This document shows positions 29,443 through 40,591 of a DNA stretch of 64,000 bases, piece after piece. Both the position numbers and the translations under genes were made by a program. Within the stretch, counting starts at the first letter, position 1. Every line of letters begins with the position of its first letter. The stretch covers positions 36,506,026 through 36,570,025 of the forward strand of contig CM053029.1 of NCBI GenBank assembly GCA_028564925.1, in the 5' to 3' direction. The stretch comes from Lithobates sylvaticus (Eukaryota > Chordata > Amphibia > Anura > Ranidae). The notes under the pieces were generated by a model. The model had not been told where the DNA came from. It ran no database searches and was given only the letters and a program-made list of their open reading frames with translations.

Positions 29443-30446
29443 TTAACCACATGCCGACCGGCGCACGACGATATACGTCGACAGAATGGCACGTACAGGC
29501 AGGAGGGCGTATATATACGTCCCTCCTTTCGCCTGTCCGTGCCATCGGGAGCGCGCCGGGAGCGGCGCGCTCCCGCGCCGGTCGGGACCCCCGTGAGTCC
29601 GGCCGCGGTCCCCGCGGACTCGATCGCCGCGGGGACTCCCGCGATCGTCTCACGGAGCGGCTGAACGGGGAGATGCCGAGATAAACAGCATCTCCCCGTT
29701 CTGCCTAGCAACTAGTGACGCCGATCTCTGCTCCCTGTGATTGGAGCAGAGATCAGCATTCACTAGCTGACAGCCACGCCCCCCCACAGTAAAAAACACA
29801 CCCTAGGCCTACTTAACCCCTACACTGCCACCTTGTGGTTAACCCCTAAACTGCTAGTGTCATTTATACAGAAATCAATGCATTTAAATGCATTAATTGC
29901 TGTAAAAATGACAATGGTCCCAAAAATGTGTCAAAAATGTCCGATGTGTCCGCCATAATGTCGCAGTCACAAAAAAAATCGCAGATCTCCGCCATTAATA
30001 ATAAAAAAAAAATTATTAATAAAAATGCTATAAAACTATCCCCTATCTTGTAAACGCTATAACTTCTGCGCAAACCGATCAATAATCGCTTATTGCGATT
30101 TTTTTTACCAAAAATATGTAGAAGAATACGTATCGGCCTAAACTGAGGAAAAAAAATGTTTTTTTATATATTTTTTGGGGATATTTATTATAGCAAAAAA
30201 TAAAAAATAATGCATTTTTTTCAAAATTGTCGCTCTATTTTTGTTTATAGCGCAAAAAATAAAAACCGCAGGGGCGATCAAATACCACCAAAAGAAAGCT
30301 CTATTTGTGGGAAAAAAAGGACGTCAATTTGGTTTGGGAGCCACGTCGCACGACCGCGCAATTGTCAGTTAAAGCGACGCAGTGCCGAATCGCAAAAAGG
30401 GGCCTGGTCCTTTGGCTGCAAATTGGTCCGGTCTGAAAGTGGTTAA
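29443..30446 (-). mobile_element. TTAACCACTT-type TTAA element, copy nested in its own relative
   Basis: TTAACCACATGCCGACC at the left and GTCTGAAAGTGGTTAA at the right, TTAA on both sides. Opposite orientation to copies 4712 and 53118. A CpG-rich block (29545-29650, GGAGCGGCGCGCTCCCGCG) is followed by the AT-rich block with GAATACGTATCGGCC. It was inserted at a TTAA within the older second-subfamily element. Confidence 0.88.
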
Positions 30447-30692
30447 ACATGATTTTATTTATTTTTTAAATTTTCCATCTTTTTTTATTTGTTTAGCAAA
30501 AAATAAAAACCCCAGCTGTGATTAAATACCACCAGAAGAAAGCTCTATTTGTGTGGAAAAAATCGGTAAAAATTTCATTTGGGTACAGTGTCGTATGACC
30601 GCGCAATTGTCATTCAAAGTGCGTCAGCGCCGAAAGCTGAAAATTGGTCTGGTCACGAGGGGGGTTTAGGTGCAAAGTAATCAGGTGGTTAG

Positions 30693-31441
30693 AGTGTGAC
30701 ACCGCGAGTACACAATATTACATTTTTTCATAATTATTTGAGATACTGAATTCTGGGGTTTCGTTAGCTGTAAGCCATAATCATCAAAATAAAAAGAAAG
30801 AAATGCTTGAAATCGATCACTCTGTATGTAATGAATCTCTATAAAATATATGAGTTTCACTTTTTGAATTGAATTACTGAAATAAATAAACTTTTTGATG
30901 ATATTAACATTTTTTGAGATGCGCCTGTACTTTCCTTTTCACTCGTTGCATTAAATTATAGAAATCGAGGCATTGCGAGGGGCCCTGCATCCTGATATTC
31001 TAAATATTGGTTTGGAAAGGTAAGATGGACTTTTCATTGTGTAAAATTATTTTACACAAAGACACAATTAAACAGCTCTTCCCTAATGGAACCACGCTGT
31101 TTACTAGTGTCTTTGTGTAAAATAATTTTATCTTGTTTTTACCTTTTTGAGAATTGTAATAAAATGACTTTTACTTATTATGTGTCTTGCCACCTGAAAA
31201 GTCTATCTTTCCTTTCCGAAACCAATAACTCATTGCATTGTTGCTTTGTTGATATCTGCTATGATTTTCATTACAGGTTATAAAAGTGAGAGAGAGACCT
31301 TATGTATTGTCCTTTTTTTCCTCTTACTGTACGCATGTTGAACTGGTGGTTTTCGATCACAAACAGACCTCTGACCCATTTGTTATGGTCCTCCTAGAAA
31401 ACATGAACTTGGACTAAACAAGGCCTTAACTCATTCTACAG
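30693..31441. other. Spacer with a small foldback and an unidentified repeat-like tract
   Basis: 30760-30930 (TGTAAGCCATAATCATCAAA to ATTTTTTGAGATGCGCCTGT) looks like the tail of a dispersed vertebrate repeat that I cannot name with confidence. A 25-bp-arm foldback is at 31038-31133. No gene. Confidence 0.4.
31038..31133. repeat. Small foldback (25-bp arms)
   Basis: TGTAAAATTATTTTACACAA and AGACAC on the left match GTGTCTTTGTGTAAAATAATTTT on the right in inverse around a loop of about 45 bases. It is perhaps a very short MITE. Confidence 0.75.
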
Positions 31442-33098
31442 CAGGGCTCGACAAACCCCGGGCACCAGGTCGCATTTGCAACTAGAATTAGCGACCTGGG
31501 GCCCGGGGCGGCACAGCTGGGGCATCCTGTCTCCGTGCGCAGCCCTCCGCCCCCCCCCCCTGTCGCGATCGCGTTGAGCCACGCCGGCCGGTAATTGAGG
31601 CTGCGGCTTTGTGGCCTTCTGCATTCCTAGGGTTCCTTCTGGAATCTGGCGCCCTCTTGTGGTGGCCATTGGTATGACATCCAGCAATGCTAATGGAGCT
31701 TCCCTGCCTGTTTTCACTGCCCACCCATCTCCTTCCGTTTACTTAGAACCCCCAAACATCATATATATTTTTTATTCTAACACCCTAGAGAATAAAATGG
31801 CGGTCCTTGCAATACTTTCTGTCCCCCACACTATCCCACCTGTATGCTCTCCCCCCACACTGTCCCCCCTGTATGCTCTCCCCCCACACTGTCCCCCTGT
31901 GTGCTCTCCCCCCCCACACTGCCCCCCTGTGTGCTCTCCCCCCCCACACTGTCCCCCTGTGTGCTCTCCCCCCCACACTGTCCCCCTGTGTGCTCTCTCC
32001 CCACAGTGTCCCCCTGTGTGCTCCCCCCCCACAGTGTCCCCCTGTGTGCTCTTCCCGCTTTGTGGCCTTCTGCATTCCTAGGGTTCCTTCTGGAATCTGG
32101 CGCCCTCTTGTGGTGGCCATTGGTATGACATCCAGCAATGCTAATGGAGCTTCCCTGCCTGTTTTCACTGCCCACCCATCTCCTTCCGTTTACTTAGAAC
32201 CCCCAAACATCATATATATTTTTAATTCTAACACCCTGGAGAATAAAATGGCGGTCCTTGCAATACTTTCTGTCACACCATATTTGCGCAGCGGACTTAC
32301 AAGCGCACTTTTTTGGGAAAAAATACTTTTTTTAATTAAAAAATAAGACAACAGTAAAGTTAGCCCATTTTTTTTTTATATTGTGAAAGATAACGAGTAA
32401 ATTGATACCCAACCTGTCATGCTTCAAAATTGCGTCATCTCGTGGAATGGTGACAAACGCTTACCCTTTAAAATCTCCATAGGCGACGTTTTAAAAAAAT
32501 TCTACCGGTTGCATGTTTTGAGTTACAGAGGAGGTCTAGCGCTAGTATTATTGCTTTCGCTCTACCAATCGTGGTGATACCTCACATGTGTGGTTTGAAC
32601 ATGGCTTTCACATGCGGGCGCTACTAACATATGCCGTCGCTTCTGCACGCGAGCTTGGCAGGACGGGGCGCATTTAAAAAATGTTTTTTTCTTATTTATT
32701 TTAACTTTAATTTTTTCACTGTTCTTTTGAGAGAAAAAAAATTGTGTCACTTTTATTCCTAACACAAGGAATGTAATAGAAAAAGCATGACAGGACCTCT
32801 TAAATATGAGATCTGGGGGTCAAAAAGACCTCTTTCACACGGGCTGTCTGATCAGGTTCGCCTGTCAGTTTTTTAGGCGGACCTGATCGGACCCTTAGCG
32901 GGGATATGGAGGTCTTGTGTCCCTGTAATAAAAGCAGTCACATTTGTTCTAGTTGTCGTTCTGTGTAAATTTAAGATTGGTTCATTTTTATATTAAAAAT
33001 AAAGCTTTGTCGGTCGTTAAAAAAAAAAAAAAAAAAAAAACCTGGCTCCTAACTTTTTTAGCTGGCTCCTAGATTCCAAGCAAATTTGTCAAGCCCTG
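31442..33098. mobile_element. hAT element, CAGGGCTCGACAAA ends, with internal duplication and minisatellite
   Basis: Ends CAGGGCTCGACAAACCCCGG and TTTGTCAAGCCCTG are inverted, flanked by the perfect 8-bp duplication TTCTACAG (31434-31441, 33099-33106). A block of about 215 bp (GCTTTGTGGCCTTCTGCATT ... TGCAATACTTTCTGTC) occurs twice, at 31604-31824 and 32059-32273. Between the copies is a GTCCCCCTGTGTGCTCTC minisatellite (31835-32050) that is also found in the different hAT element at 33667. The first copy ends exactly where the array begins. No transposase. Confidence 0.9.
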
Positions 33099-33666
33099 TT
33101 CTACAGATTAAAGAGACTCTGTCAGTGTCTAAAAAATTTAATAAACAGTATTTTGCAAAAGCAGAGCAATTATACTCACCTCACCTTGCATTCTATCTAC
33201 ATCTCTACTTCAGAGCTGAGGCCTTCGGTAGCGTGTTCGGTTTTTGACACAACCAGGAGTGTTGGATGCCTGTTTCCACCCTCTGAGAGCTGTGGTTCCT
33301 TCCATCGACCCCTACATCACTACAGGGTCCCCCTTTTGCCCCTAAAACGGCCCTGACCCAATGAGGCATGGACACAACTAGACCTCTGAAGGTATGCTGT
33401 GGTATCTGGCACCAACCTGTTAGCAGTAGATCCTTTAAGTCCTGTAAGTGGTGAGGTGAGCCACCATGGATCCGACTTGTTTTTCCCAGCACATCCCACA
33501 GATGCTCGATTGGATTGGAGATCTGGAGAATTTGGAGTCAACACTTCAAACTTGTGTTTCTCAAAGCATTTTTGAAGTGGGGTGAATTATTCTGCTGCAA
33601 GAGGCCACTGCCATCAGGAAATACTGTTTCCATGAAAGGATGTACTTGGTCAGAAACAATGATTAG

Positions 33667-35546
33667 CAGGGGCGGACTGACCGATCAGTGATTCGGTCGC
33701 CGCCCGAGGGCCCGGAGCTATTAGGGGCCCGTGCCGCGGCTGTAATAATACCGCTAACGGCACGCTGCTCCCCGCTGGCCCCTCCTTCCCTCCCGTCCAT
33801 GATGGACGGGAGAGAAGGAGGGGCTGGCGGGGAGCAGCGCGCCGTTAGCGGTATTATCGCAGGTGCTTCATTCACCCGATGCCTGTAATAATACCGCTAG
33901 CGGCGCGGTGCTCCCCGCCGGCCCCTCCTCTCTTCTCGTCCGTCATAGACTCCTAGGTGATACAGTGCAAGCCTTGCACTGTATCACCTAGGAGTCTAGG
34001 ATTGATGAGAAGAGAGGAGGGGCTGGCGGGGAGCAGCGCGCCATTAGCCGTATTATTACAGGCATGGGGTGAGTGAATTTTTTTTTTACTGGAGGGTCGC
34101 CATTGGAGGGAGGGAGCAGTACAGATCTATGGGGCCCGGTTTTACACTTCAGTGTGCTCTCCCCCCTCCCCACACTGTCCCCCCTGTATGCTCTCCCCCC
34201 ACACTGTCCCCCCTGTATGCTCTCCCCCCACACTGTCCCCCCTGTATGCTCTCCCCCCACACTGCCCCCCCTGTATGCTCTCCCCCCACACTGTGCCCCC
34301 TGTATGCTCTCCCCCCACACTATCCCATCTGTATGCTCTCCCCCCACACTGTCCCACCTGTATGCTCTCCCCCCACACTGTCCCCCCTGTATGCTCTCCC
34401 CCCACACTGTCCCACCTGTATGCTCTCCCCCCACACTGTCCCCCTGTGTGCTCTCCCCCCACAGTGTCCCCCTGTGTGCTCTCCCCCCCACACTGTCCCC
34501 CTGTGTGCTCTCCCCCCCACACTGTCCCCCTGTGTGCTCTCTCCCCACAATGTCCCCCTGTGTGCTCCCCCCCCACAGTTTCCCCCTGTGTGCTCCCCCC
34601 CCCACAGTGTCCCCCTGTGTGCTCTCTCCCCACAATGTCCCCCTGTGTGCTCCCCCCCCCCCCCACAGTGTCCCCCTGTGTGCTCTCCCCCCTCACAGTG
34701 TCCCCCTGTGTGCTCTCCCCCCACAGTGTCCCCCTGTGTGCTCTCCCCCCCACAGTGTCCCCCTGTGTGCTCCCCCCCACAGTGTCCCCCTGTGTGCTCT
34801 CCCCCCCACACTGTCCCCCTGTGTGCTCTCCCCCCCACACTGTCCCCCTGTGTGCTCTCCCCCCCACACTGTCCCCCTGTGTGCTCTCCCCACAATGTCC
34901 CCCTGTGTGCTCCCCCCCCACAGTGTCCCCCTGTGTGCTCTCCCCCCCACAGTGTCCCCCTGTGTGCTCTCTCCCCACAATGTCCCCCTGTGTGCTCCCC
35001 CCCCCACAGTGTCCCCCTGTGTGCTCTCCCCCCCCCCCCCCCCCCACAGTGTCCCCCTGTGTGCTCTCCCCCCCCCACAGTGTCCCCCTGTGTGCTCTCC
35101 CCCCACAGTGTCCCCCTGTGTGCTCCCCCCCACAGTGTCCCCCTGTGTGCTCTCCCCCCACAGTGTCCCCCTGTGTGCTCTCCCCCCACAGTGCCCCCCT
35201 GAGTGCTCCCCCCCACAGTGTCCCCCTGAGTGCTCCCCCCCCACAGTGTCCCCCTGTGTGCTCTCCCTCCCCCAGTGTCCCCCTGTGTGCTCTCCCTCCC
35301 CCAGTGTCCCCCTGTGTGCTCCCCCCACAGTGTCCCCCTGTGTGCTCCCCCCCACAGTGTCCCCCTGTGTGCTCTCCCTCCCCCAGTGTTCCCCTGTGTG
35401 CTCCCCCCCACAGTGTCCCTCTCCCTCCCCCAGTGTCTCCCTGTGTGCTCCCCCCCAATGTCCCCCTGTGCAGGTGTGGCTTGGGACACAGGAGTCCCCA
35501 TGATCTTCTATTCCCAGGGGCCCCATCAGTTGTCAGTCCACCCCTG
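33667..35546. mobile_element. hAT element, CAGGGGCGGACTGAC family, with 1.3-kb minisatellite
   Basis: Ends CAGGGGCGGACTGACCGATC and TGTCAGTCCACCCCTG are inverted, flanked by the perfect 8-bp duplication ATGATTAG (33659-33666, 35547-35554), where a single copy restores the Tc1 sequence. 33740-34070 holds nested inverted copies of CCGCTAACGGCACGCTGCTC and of TCTTCTCGTC...TCCTAGGTGATACAG. 34150-35470 is the minisatellite described separately. Confidence 0.92.
34150..35470. repeat. Large C-rich minisatellite (about 27-28 bp unit)
   Basis: Roughly 48 units of GTCCCCCTGTGTGCTCTC followed by a variable C run and CACA(C/G)T. The left end has the GTATGCTCTC variant and the right end shortened CTCCCTCCCCCAGT variants, so there is a gradient of types. 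Six long frames on both strands (up to 528 residues) come only from a unit lacking stops. The strand composition is strongly skewed (C on +). Confidence 0.95.
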
Positions 35547-36022
35547 ATGATTAGGTACGTGTCAAAGAAACATCCACATGAATGACGGGACCCGAGGTTT
35601 CCCAGCAGAACATTGCCCAAAGCATTACACTGCCTCCGCTGGCTTGCCATCTCTTCCCCAGGTAAGTGATGCACATGCACCTGGTCATCCATATGTAAAA
35701 TAAAACGTGAATCATCAGACCAGGCCACCTTCTTCCATTGCTTTGTGATCCAATTCTGATGCTCATATTCTCAGTGTAGGCGCTTTAGGGTGTGGACACA
35801 AGTCAGCATGGGCAACCTGACTGGTCTGCCGCTACACAGCCCCATACACAACAAACTGTGATACCCATTTTTTCTGCTTTCAACACATCAACTTCAGGTA
35901 CAACAGGTTTACTGGCTGCCTAATATATCCCACCCACTTTCAGATGCCAATGTAACAACATAATCAATGATATTCCCCTAAATTTTTAGTGGTCATAAAG
36001 TTAAGGCTGATCGTTGTAAATA

Positions 36023-36302
36023 AACAGAAAACCTGCCCATACAAAACCCTAAACACACAGTTTATCGAGAGAAAGACAAAAAATCCTTATGAAACATGGT
36101 CTAATCTGCACCAAAATGGATGCCCCCTTGTCATTTGCTACGACCTTAAAAGTGAACAATAATCCAAGTTTACTTCATGGACCATTTAAACATTTCTGTA
36201 ATTTTACTTTCAGGCTGTATCGTGTGTTGTCAACGTGGTATTGGCTATAGCTAGGCTTCGGTCTATGAAGGTTAATATTCTATTCTCCCACCACAGAAAC
36301 CT
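36023..36302. other. Upstream region of OR gene 2 with splice acceptor
   Basis: No element recognised. A good acceptor, ATTCTATTCTCCCACCACAG, ends at 36296, six bases before the start codon. Confidence 0.55.
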
Positions 36303-37232
36303 ATGAACCTCAAAAACAAGACAGCTGTGAAGGTCTTTGAGTTGGCAGGACTATCCAATGACAGACGGCTTGCCCCATTCCTCTTCTTCATCTTCTTACT
36401 TGTTTACCTTGTCTCTGTTTTGGCTAATGTTGGCATGATGTTCTTGATCCTTAAATCTTCTAGTCTTCAGACTCCGATGTATTACTTCTTGAGCTTCCTT
36501 TCTCTGGTGGACCTCCTATACTCTTCCGTTATAACACCTAAAATGCTGGTTGACCTTCTATCCCCGAGGAAGACCATATCATTTAATGGTTGTTCAACAC
36601 AATTTTTTTTCTTTGCTTTACTGGCAGTCATAGAAGCTATCCTACTGTCAACCATGTCATATGACCGATACGTAGCTATCTGCCAACCTCTACACTATGT
36701 CTTACTAATGACCAAGAAGAGATGTTTGAGTCTTCTTCTTCTTGTCTTCATAGTTGGTTGCTTTGCATCTGTAGTGCAAACCAGCTGCATATTTACCTTA
36801 GAATATTGTGGACCAAACCTTATAAACCACTTCTACTGTGACGCCCCACCCCTGCTGAAATTGTCCTGCTCCGATACTCTTTTGTGTGATTTGGTAGCCT
36901 TCTTCATTGTAAGTACTTGTGGTGCAGGTTCATTGATGACTATTTTGGTCTCCTACACGCTCATTGTTTTGTCTATTCTTTGTATAAAGTCGAAGAAAGG
37001 TCGTCAGAAAGCCTTCAATACATGCTCCTCACATATTATTTGCCTCTCCATCTTCTATGGGACAGTTTTCTTCATCTATTTGCGTCCTACAGACCACAGC
37101 TTTGAGGAACAAGACAGGGTGGTCGCCATATTGTACACAGTACTGATACCTATGCTCAATCCTCTTATATACAGTCTGAGGAACCAAGATGTGAAACAGG
37201 CCATCAAGAAAGCAATACATATAAATCCCTGA
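36303..37232 (+). CDS. Odorant receptor 2 (class II, intact)
   Basis: A 309-residue odorant GPCR, expected in olfactory neurons. Features: N-glycosylation site N5-K-T, helix 2 QTPMYYFL, MSYDRYVAICQPLHY at the end of helix 3 (DRY 121-123), loop cysteines in TSCIF and EYCGPNLINHFYCD, KAFNTCSSHI in helix 6, PMLNPLIYSLRN in helix 7, and a short basic tail. The helix 1 GN motif reads A41-N42. It aligns without gaps to OR 1 and OR 3 over the first 120 residues, so the three are tandem paralogues. The start follows the acceptor at 36296. A candidate promoter lies at 24947. Ligand unknown. Confidence 0.96.
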   Translation: MNLKNKTAVKVFELAGLSNDRRLAPFLFFIFLLVYLVSVLANVGMMFLILKSSSLQTPMYYFLSFLSLVDLLYSSVITPKMLVDLLSPRKTISFNGCSTQFFFFALLAVIEAILLSTMSYDRYVAICQPLHYVLLMTKKRCLSLLLLVFIVGCFASVVQTSCIFTLEYCGPNLINHFYCDAPPLLKLSCSDTLLCDLVAFFIVSTCGAGSLMTILVSYTLIVLSILCIKSKKGRQKAFNTCSSHIICLSIFYGTVFFIYLRPTDHSFEEQDRVVAILYTVLIPMLNPLIYSLRNQDVKQAIKKAIHINP

Positions 37233-37259
37233 TTTAGTCAGCTTTTAGTGGTGCAGATA

Positions 37260-37920
37260 GGTTTGATCATTTCTAATTCTGCAATGGTTTTGAGATGTAT
37301 ACCAGGAAAGTACAGATTAGTCAGCCTAACACCATTAGTATGTAAGATATTTGAGGGAATGGTAATAGACTTTATACAGAAAATAAAAATATGTGACAAA
37401 CAGTATGGATTTATGAAAGACCTTTCTTGTCAGACCAATCTGTTACCATTCTATAAGGAAGGAAGTGAGAAAGTTGATGGTGGAAGTCCAGTGAATATAG
37501 TTTATTATAATTTTTTTTTAAGGCGTTTGATACTGGTACCTCATGAACATTTAATCTATAAAATGAGGTCTGTTGAAAGTGATGACATTATAAATATATG
37601 GATAGGAACCTGGTGACTCATTCTTTGAATGGTCGAATGTTGTGTTCCTTGGAGTTCTGTCGTGGGTTAATGCTGTTCAATTTGTTTACTAATGATATAG
37701 AGGTTGGAATTAGGGCGCTCAATGTCAGTGTTTGCTGAAGATACCAAATTATGTCGGGATTCGGGAAACAACTTCATCACAGGATGTAGCATCTTTACAG
37801 GAAGACCTTCATAAAATAGGGGGTTGGGCAGCTACCTGGCAGATCAGGTTCAGTATTGAGTAAATGTAAAGTTATGCACTTGAGTGCCAAAAATACACAT
37901 TAGGAGGGGCTCCCTGGGGA
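37260..37920 (+). mobile_element. CR1-like LINE, reverse transcriptase fragment
   Basis: The translation shows CR1/L2-type RT blocks in order: GKYRLVSLTPLVCKIFEGMV, KQYGFMKDLSCQTNL, then a degraded DFxKAFDTVPH equivalent (RLILVPHEHLIYKM), then LFTNDIEVG and a FAEDTKLC form of the catalytic FADDTKL. Frames change several times and the first Asp of the ADD motif is Glu, so it is inactive. Both ends are truncated; no 3' terminal repeat is seen. Confidence 0.75.
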
Positions 37921-38570
37921 GAATATCTGTAAATCAGACTTATCAATAGCATGCTAAGGAACTATACTGGACTGCTCCTTTGGAGGATGATCTTTCCGGT
38001 ATAACTGGACCCTGCACATATCACACTTTTTGGCAGAACTAGCCAAGATGCAGGGTTTTACAACCAACTATCTGTGGTCAGATACATGTGAAAATGAGGT
38101 GGACATGTGGCTTTTTATTAGCATGAGTGTATGATGTGTGATGTGGTACCAATTTTATAGTTAACTTTTTCATTGTTTCATTTAATAAACATTTGTTGAA
38201 ATAATTTACTAATAGATTTATATGAGAAGGTTGAGCTAAATCAGGCTTTTATTCTCAGTTAACGTGTTATGTTACTCACCGATATCTCCCTTCTCATCTA
38301 TGTTCACCCCGAGCAGAGCTCAAAGAGATGTATATATACAATTTTTTGCAATATTATTAAGGGTAGCATTTTTATGGTCTTTTTATCTTAGGGTGTGCTC
38401 TGTACTCTCATGCATTCCAGAGAGAAATCAATGATACCACCCCTTTACAAAACACGGATACACTTTGTTGAAATACAAAGATTTCAGCAAATGGCAACAA
38501 AAATGATGGGGGGGGGGATAGAGGACCACATATATAAGGGTTACAGTTATCCACTCTAGAGAAGAGGTGC
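37921..38570. other. Spacer with no recognised gene
   Basis: Mostly AT-rich single-copy-looking sequence; TTTAATAAACATTTG at 38180 is the only polyadenylation-like word, 950 bp after OR gene 2. No element recognised. Confidence 0.4.
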
Positions 38571-39384
38571 TTAAAGAGGAAGTAAACCCTGATGGGTTTA
38601 CTTCCTCTTTGTTTCCCTGCAAAGGTAAAGCATAATGGACTACTATGCATCGCATAGTAGTCCATTATGTGTCACTTACCTGACACAGGAGTCAGCGAAG
38701 TCACTGATGTCCCCTTGTGAACGGAGCCTCCATCTTCTTGGTGGGTCTCGCTGCTCCGGTGTCATGACGCATACTGTCCCCCATCGGATACTGTACGCTG
38801 TGTACTGCACATGCGCAGTACGGATGCCAAGCACATTCCGAAAATATCCCAAGATGAACGGCACCTATGCCCTGAGTCCAGGTTGAAGCCCCACCATCCA
38901 AGTGGACATAGAGTTAGAATAAAAAAGAACCGAGCGCAGCGAGGCCGTGCCCGAAGCGTGGCGAGTGAAGCAAGCCCGCGAGGGGCCCTCTAACTATTTG
39001 CAGCCCTATGTCCACTTGGATGGTGGGGCTTGCACCTGGACTCACGGCGCAGACGCCGTTCATCTTCAGACGTTTTCCGAATCTCCTTGTGCTCCGTACT
39101 GCACAAGTGCTGCGCCTGCGCAATACGGGGCGGCCACTATTTGATAGGCAGACATATTTTGACAGAACACCGGCGCTGTCATTCGACGGAGCCGAGATGA
39201 CGTCACTCCCGCGCATGCGCACCGCCACTCGCAGCATATCGCCGTTAACAGCATGTGCCTGTCTTTTGGAAAAGATCTCCTAAACCATGTAGGTTTAGGA
39301 GATATTTCTTGGACCTACAGGTAAATCTTAATCTAGGCTTACCTGTAGGTCAAAGTGGTTTGTACGGGTTTACAACCACTTTAA
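38571..39384. mobile_element. TTAA-target MITE, TTAAAGAGGAAGTAAACCC end, with internal foldbacks
   Basis: Left end TTAAAGAGGAAGTAAACCC and right end GGGTTTACAACCACTTTAA, with TTAA at both. Close to the left end are two perfect hairpins: AAAGAGGAAGTAAACCC with its inverse (38573-38611), and CATAATGGACTACTATGC with its inverse (38631-38669). A further inverted pair, CCCCACCATCCAAGTGGACA (38890 on) and its inverse (to about 39029), flanks a GC-rich block. No transposase. Confidence 0.75.
38912..39000. other. GC-rich insert flanked by GTTAGA / TCTAAC
   Basis: Between AGAGTTAGAATAAAAA and CCCTCTAACTATTTG lies a compact block with GAACCGAGCGCAGCGAGGCC, GCCCGAAGCGTGGCGAG and AAGCAAGCCCGCGAGGGG. Its composition is unlike the surrounding MITE. 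It does not read as protein and I cannot assign it to a family. Confidence 0.4.
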
Positions 39385-39671
39385 GAGGGGATATGATTAC
39401 AATGTACACATTCTTACAGGTTGCTCAGAAATTGAAGATCCATATTTCTCTTTGGATAGGTTCTTAGGAACCTGGTAGTCACTTGAAACCATGAACTTGC
39501 TTGATTTACCAGAATATACTGTAGTAAATAATTCCAAAGTATACATATTGTGATAAATGGAGTTTCTGGGACAGAACTAACATCCATTAAGAAACCAACA
39601 TTCATTAAGGGGAAAATTAGAAAGAAATATACTGCGCTAAAAAATGTATACAAAATAGCAGCCAGCACGGC
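39385..39671. other. Spacer with no recognised gene
   Basis: AT-rich mixed sequence; nothing recognised. Confidence 0.35.
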
Positions 39672-40558
39672 TGTAGACAAAAAGCAATAATTTGGGTGTG
39701 AATAAGTGCAGCGCTAATTGTATAAACAAGTGAAGGCAAATATGTGTGTGTATATATATATATATATATATCACAATACACAAACGCCTCTAAATATTAA
39801 CAATTGTGTTGACTTGACCACATATGAATAGTGTAATAACTACACCTCAGTGAATAAATAAACAGTCCTAAACATAAATACACAACTGAAAAAGTCCAAA
39901 TATATATGTGATTCAACAAATATAAGTAGAAATCCAACCGCAGGTGTGACCCTTAAGATGAAAAGACAGCCAGAAAAACCACCACCGTAGATAGGAGGAG
40001 GCTTACCGGATCGTAATGACTTGGAGAGGCATATACCACCCAAGTCACAAAGGATTGTTAGGCTCAATAAACCCAAATGGATGCAGCTGGCCCTGGATAC
40101 GCAACGGCCGACATCAGAGGTCAGAACATCAATGGGATATGGAAAAATGGACCCCATGTAGAGACAGAGCAGATCATGGATGGGTCTTTGTCCCAAGGGT
40201 TTACCAGTCCTTGTTGGATCTTTTTAGCAGACTCACAACTCTTCAAGGCAAGTGTATTCACCAACTCCTCCTCACCACCAGCCTCACCAACAAGCCTTTG
40301 TGACTTGGGTGGTATATGCCTCTCCAAGTCATTACGATCTGGTAAGCCTCCTCCTATCTACGGTGGTATCTTTTCATCTTAAGGGTCATACCTGCGGTTG
40401 GATTTCTACATATATTTGTTGAATCACATATATATTTGGACTTTTTCAGTTGTGTATTTATGTTTAGGACTGTTTATTTATTCACTGAGGTTATTACACT
40501 ATTCATACGTGGTCAAGTCAACACAATTGTTAAAATTTAGAGGCGTTTGTGTATTGTG

Positions 40559-40591
<33 letters not shown>

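Larger units (their letters stand above)
28880..30692 (-). mobile_element. TTAA element, second subfamily, with CAGTGCCACCTATCAG minisatellite (outer copy)
   Basis: Right end ...GCAAAGTAATCAGGTGGTTAG (to about 30692) is a decayed TTAACCACYT terminus. From it inward, ACCGCGCAATTGTCATTC and AATACCACCAGAAGAAAGCTC mark the family. On the other side of the nested copy (29443-30446) lie TTACCTGTTTGCAAAATTTTATAAC and an array of CAGTGCCACCTATCAGTGCC / CATC units (about 28960-29400). The same combination occurs in inverse at 63128-64000. The left end of this copy is not clear. Array frames of up to 194 residues are artefacts. Confidence 0.65.
33320..36022 (-). mobile_element. Tc1-like transposon (minus strand), split by a hAT element
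   Basis: Left part 33320-33666 starts near CAGGGTCCCCCTTTTGCCCC and includes ACCTCTGAAGGTATGCTGTG and GGTGAGCCACCATGGATC. After the hAT element 33667-35546 it continues to about 36022, with TGAATCATCAGACCAGGCCA and the terminal TTAGTGGTCATAAAGTTAAG. Minus-strand pieces RIGSQSNGRRWPGL and GGSVMLWAMFCW are recognisable transposase segments lying in different frames. The left inverted repeat is missing. This is a different Tc1 family from those at 19878, 41603 and 61353. Confidence 0.7.

Noticed and set aside
28925-29664. Pro/Ser-rich frames up to 194 residues resembling a collagen- or mucin-like protein
   Set aside because: They come from the CAGTGCCACCTATCAG minisatellite; no signal peptide, and the frame continues into a TTAA element.
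34069-35728. Overlapping open frames of 277-528 residues on both strands
   Set aside because: They are translations of one short tandem unit without stops in most frames; period, composition and presence on both strands show that they are not genes.
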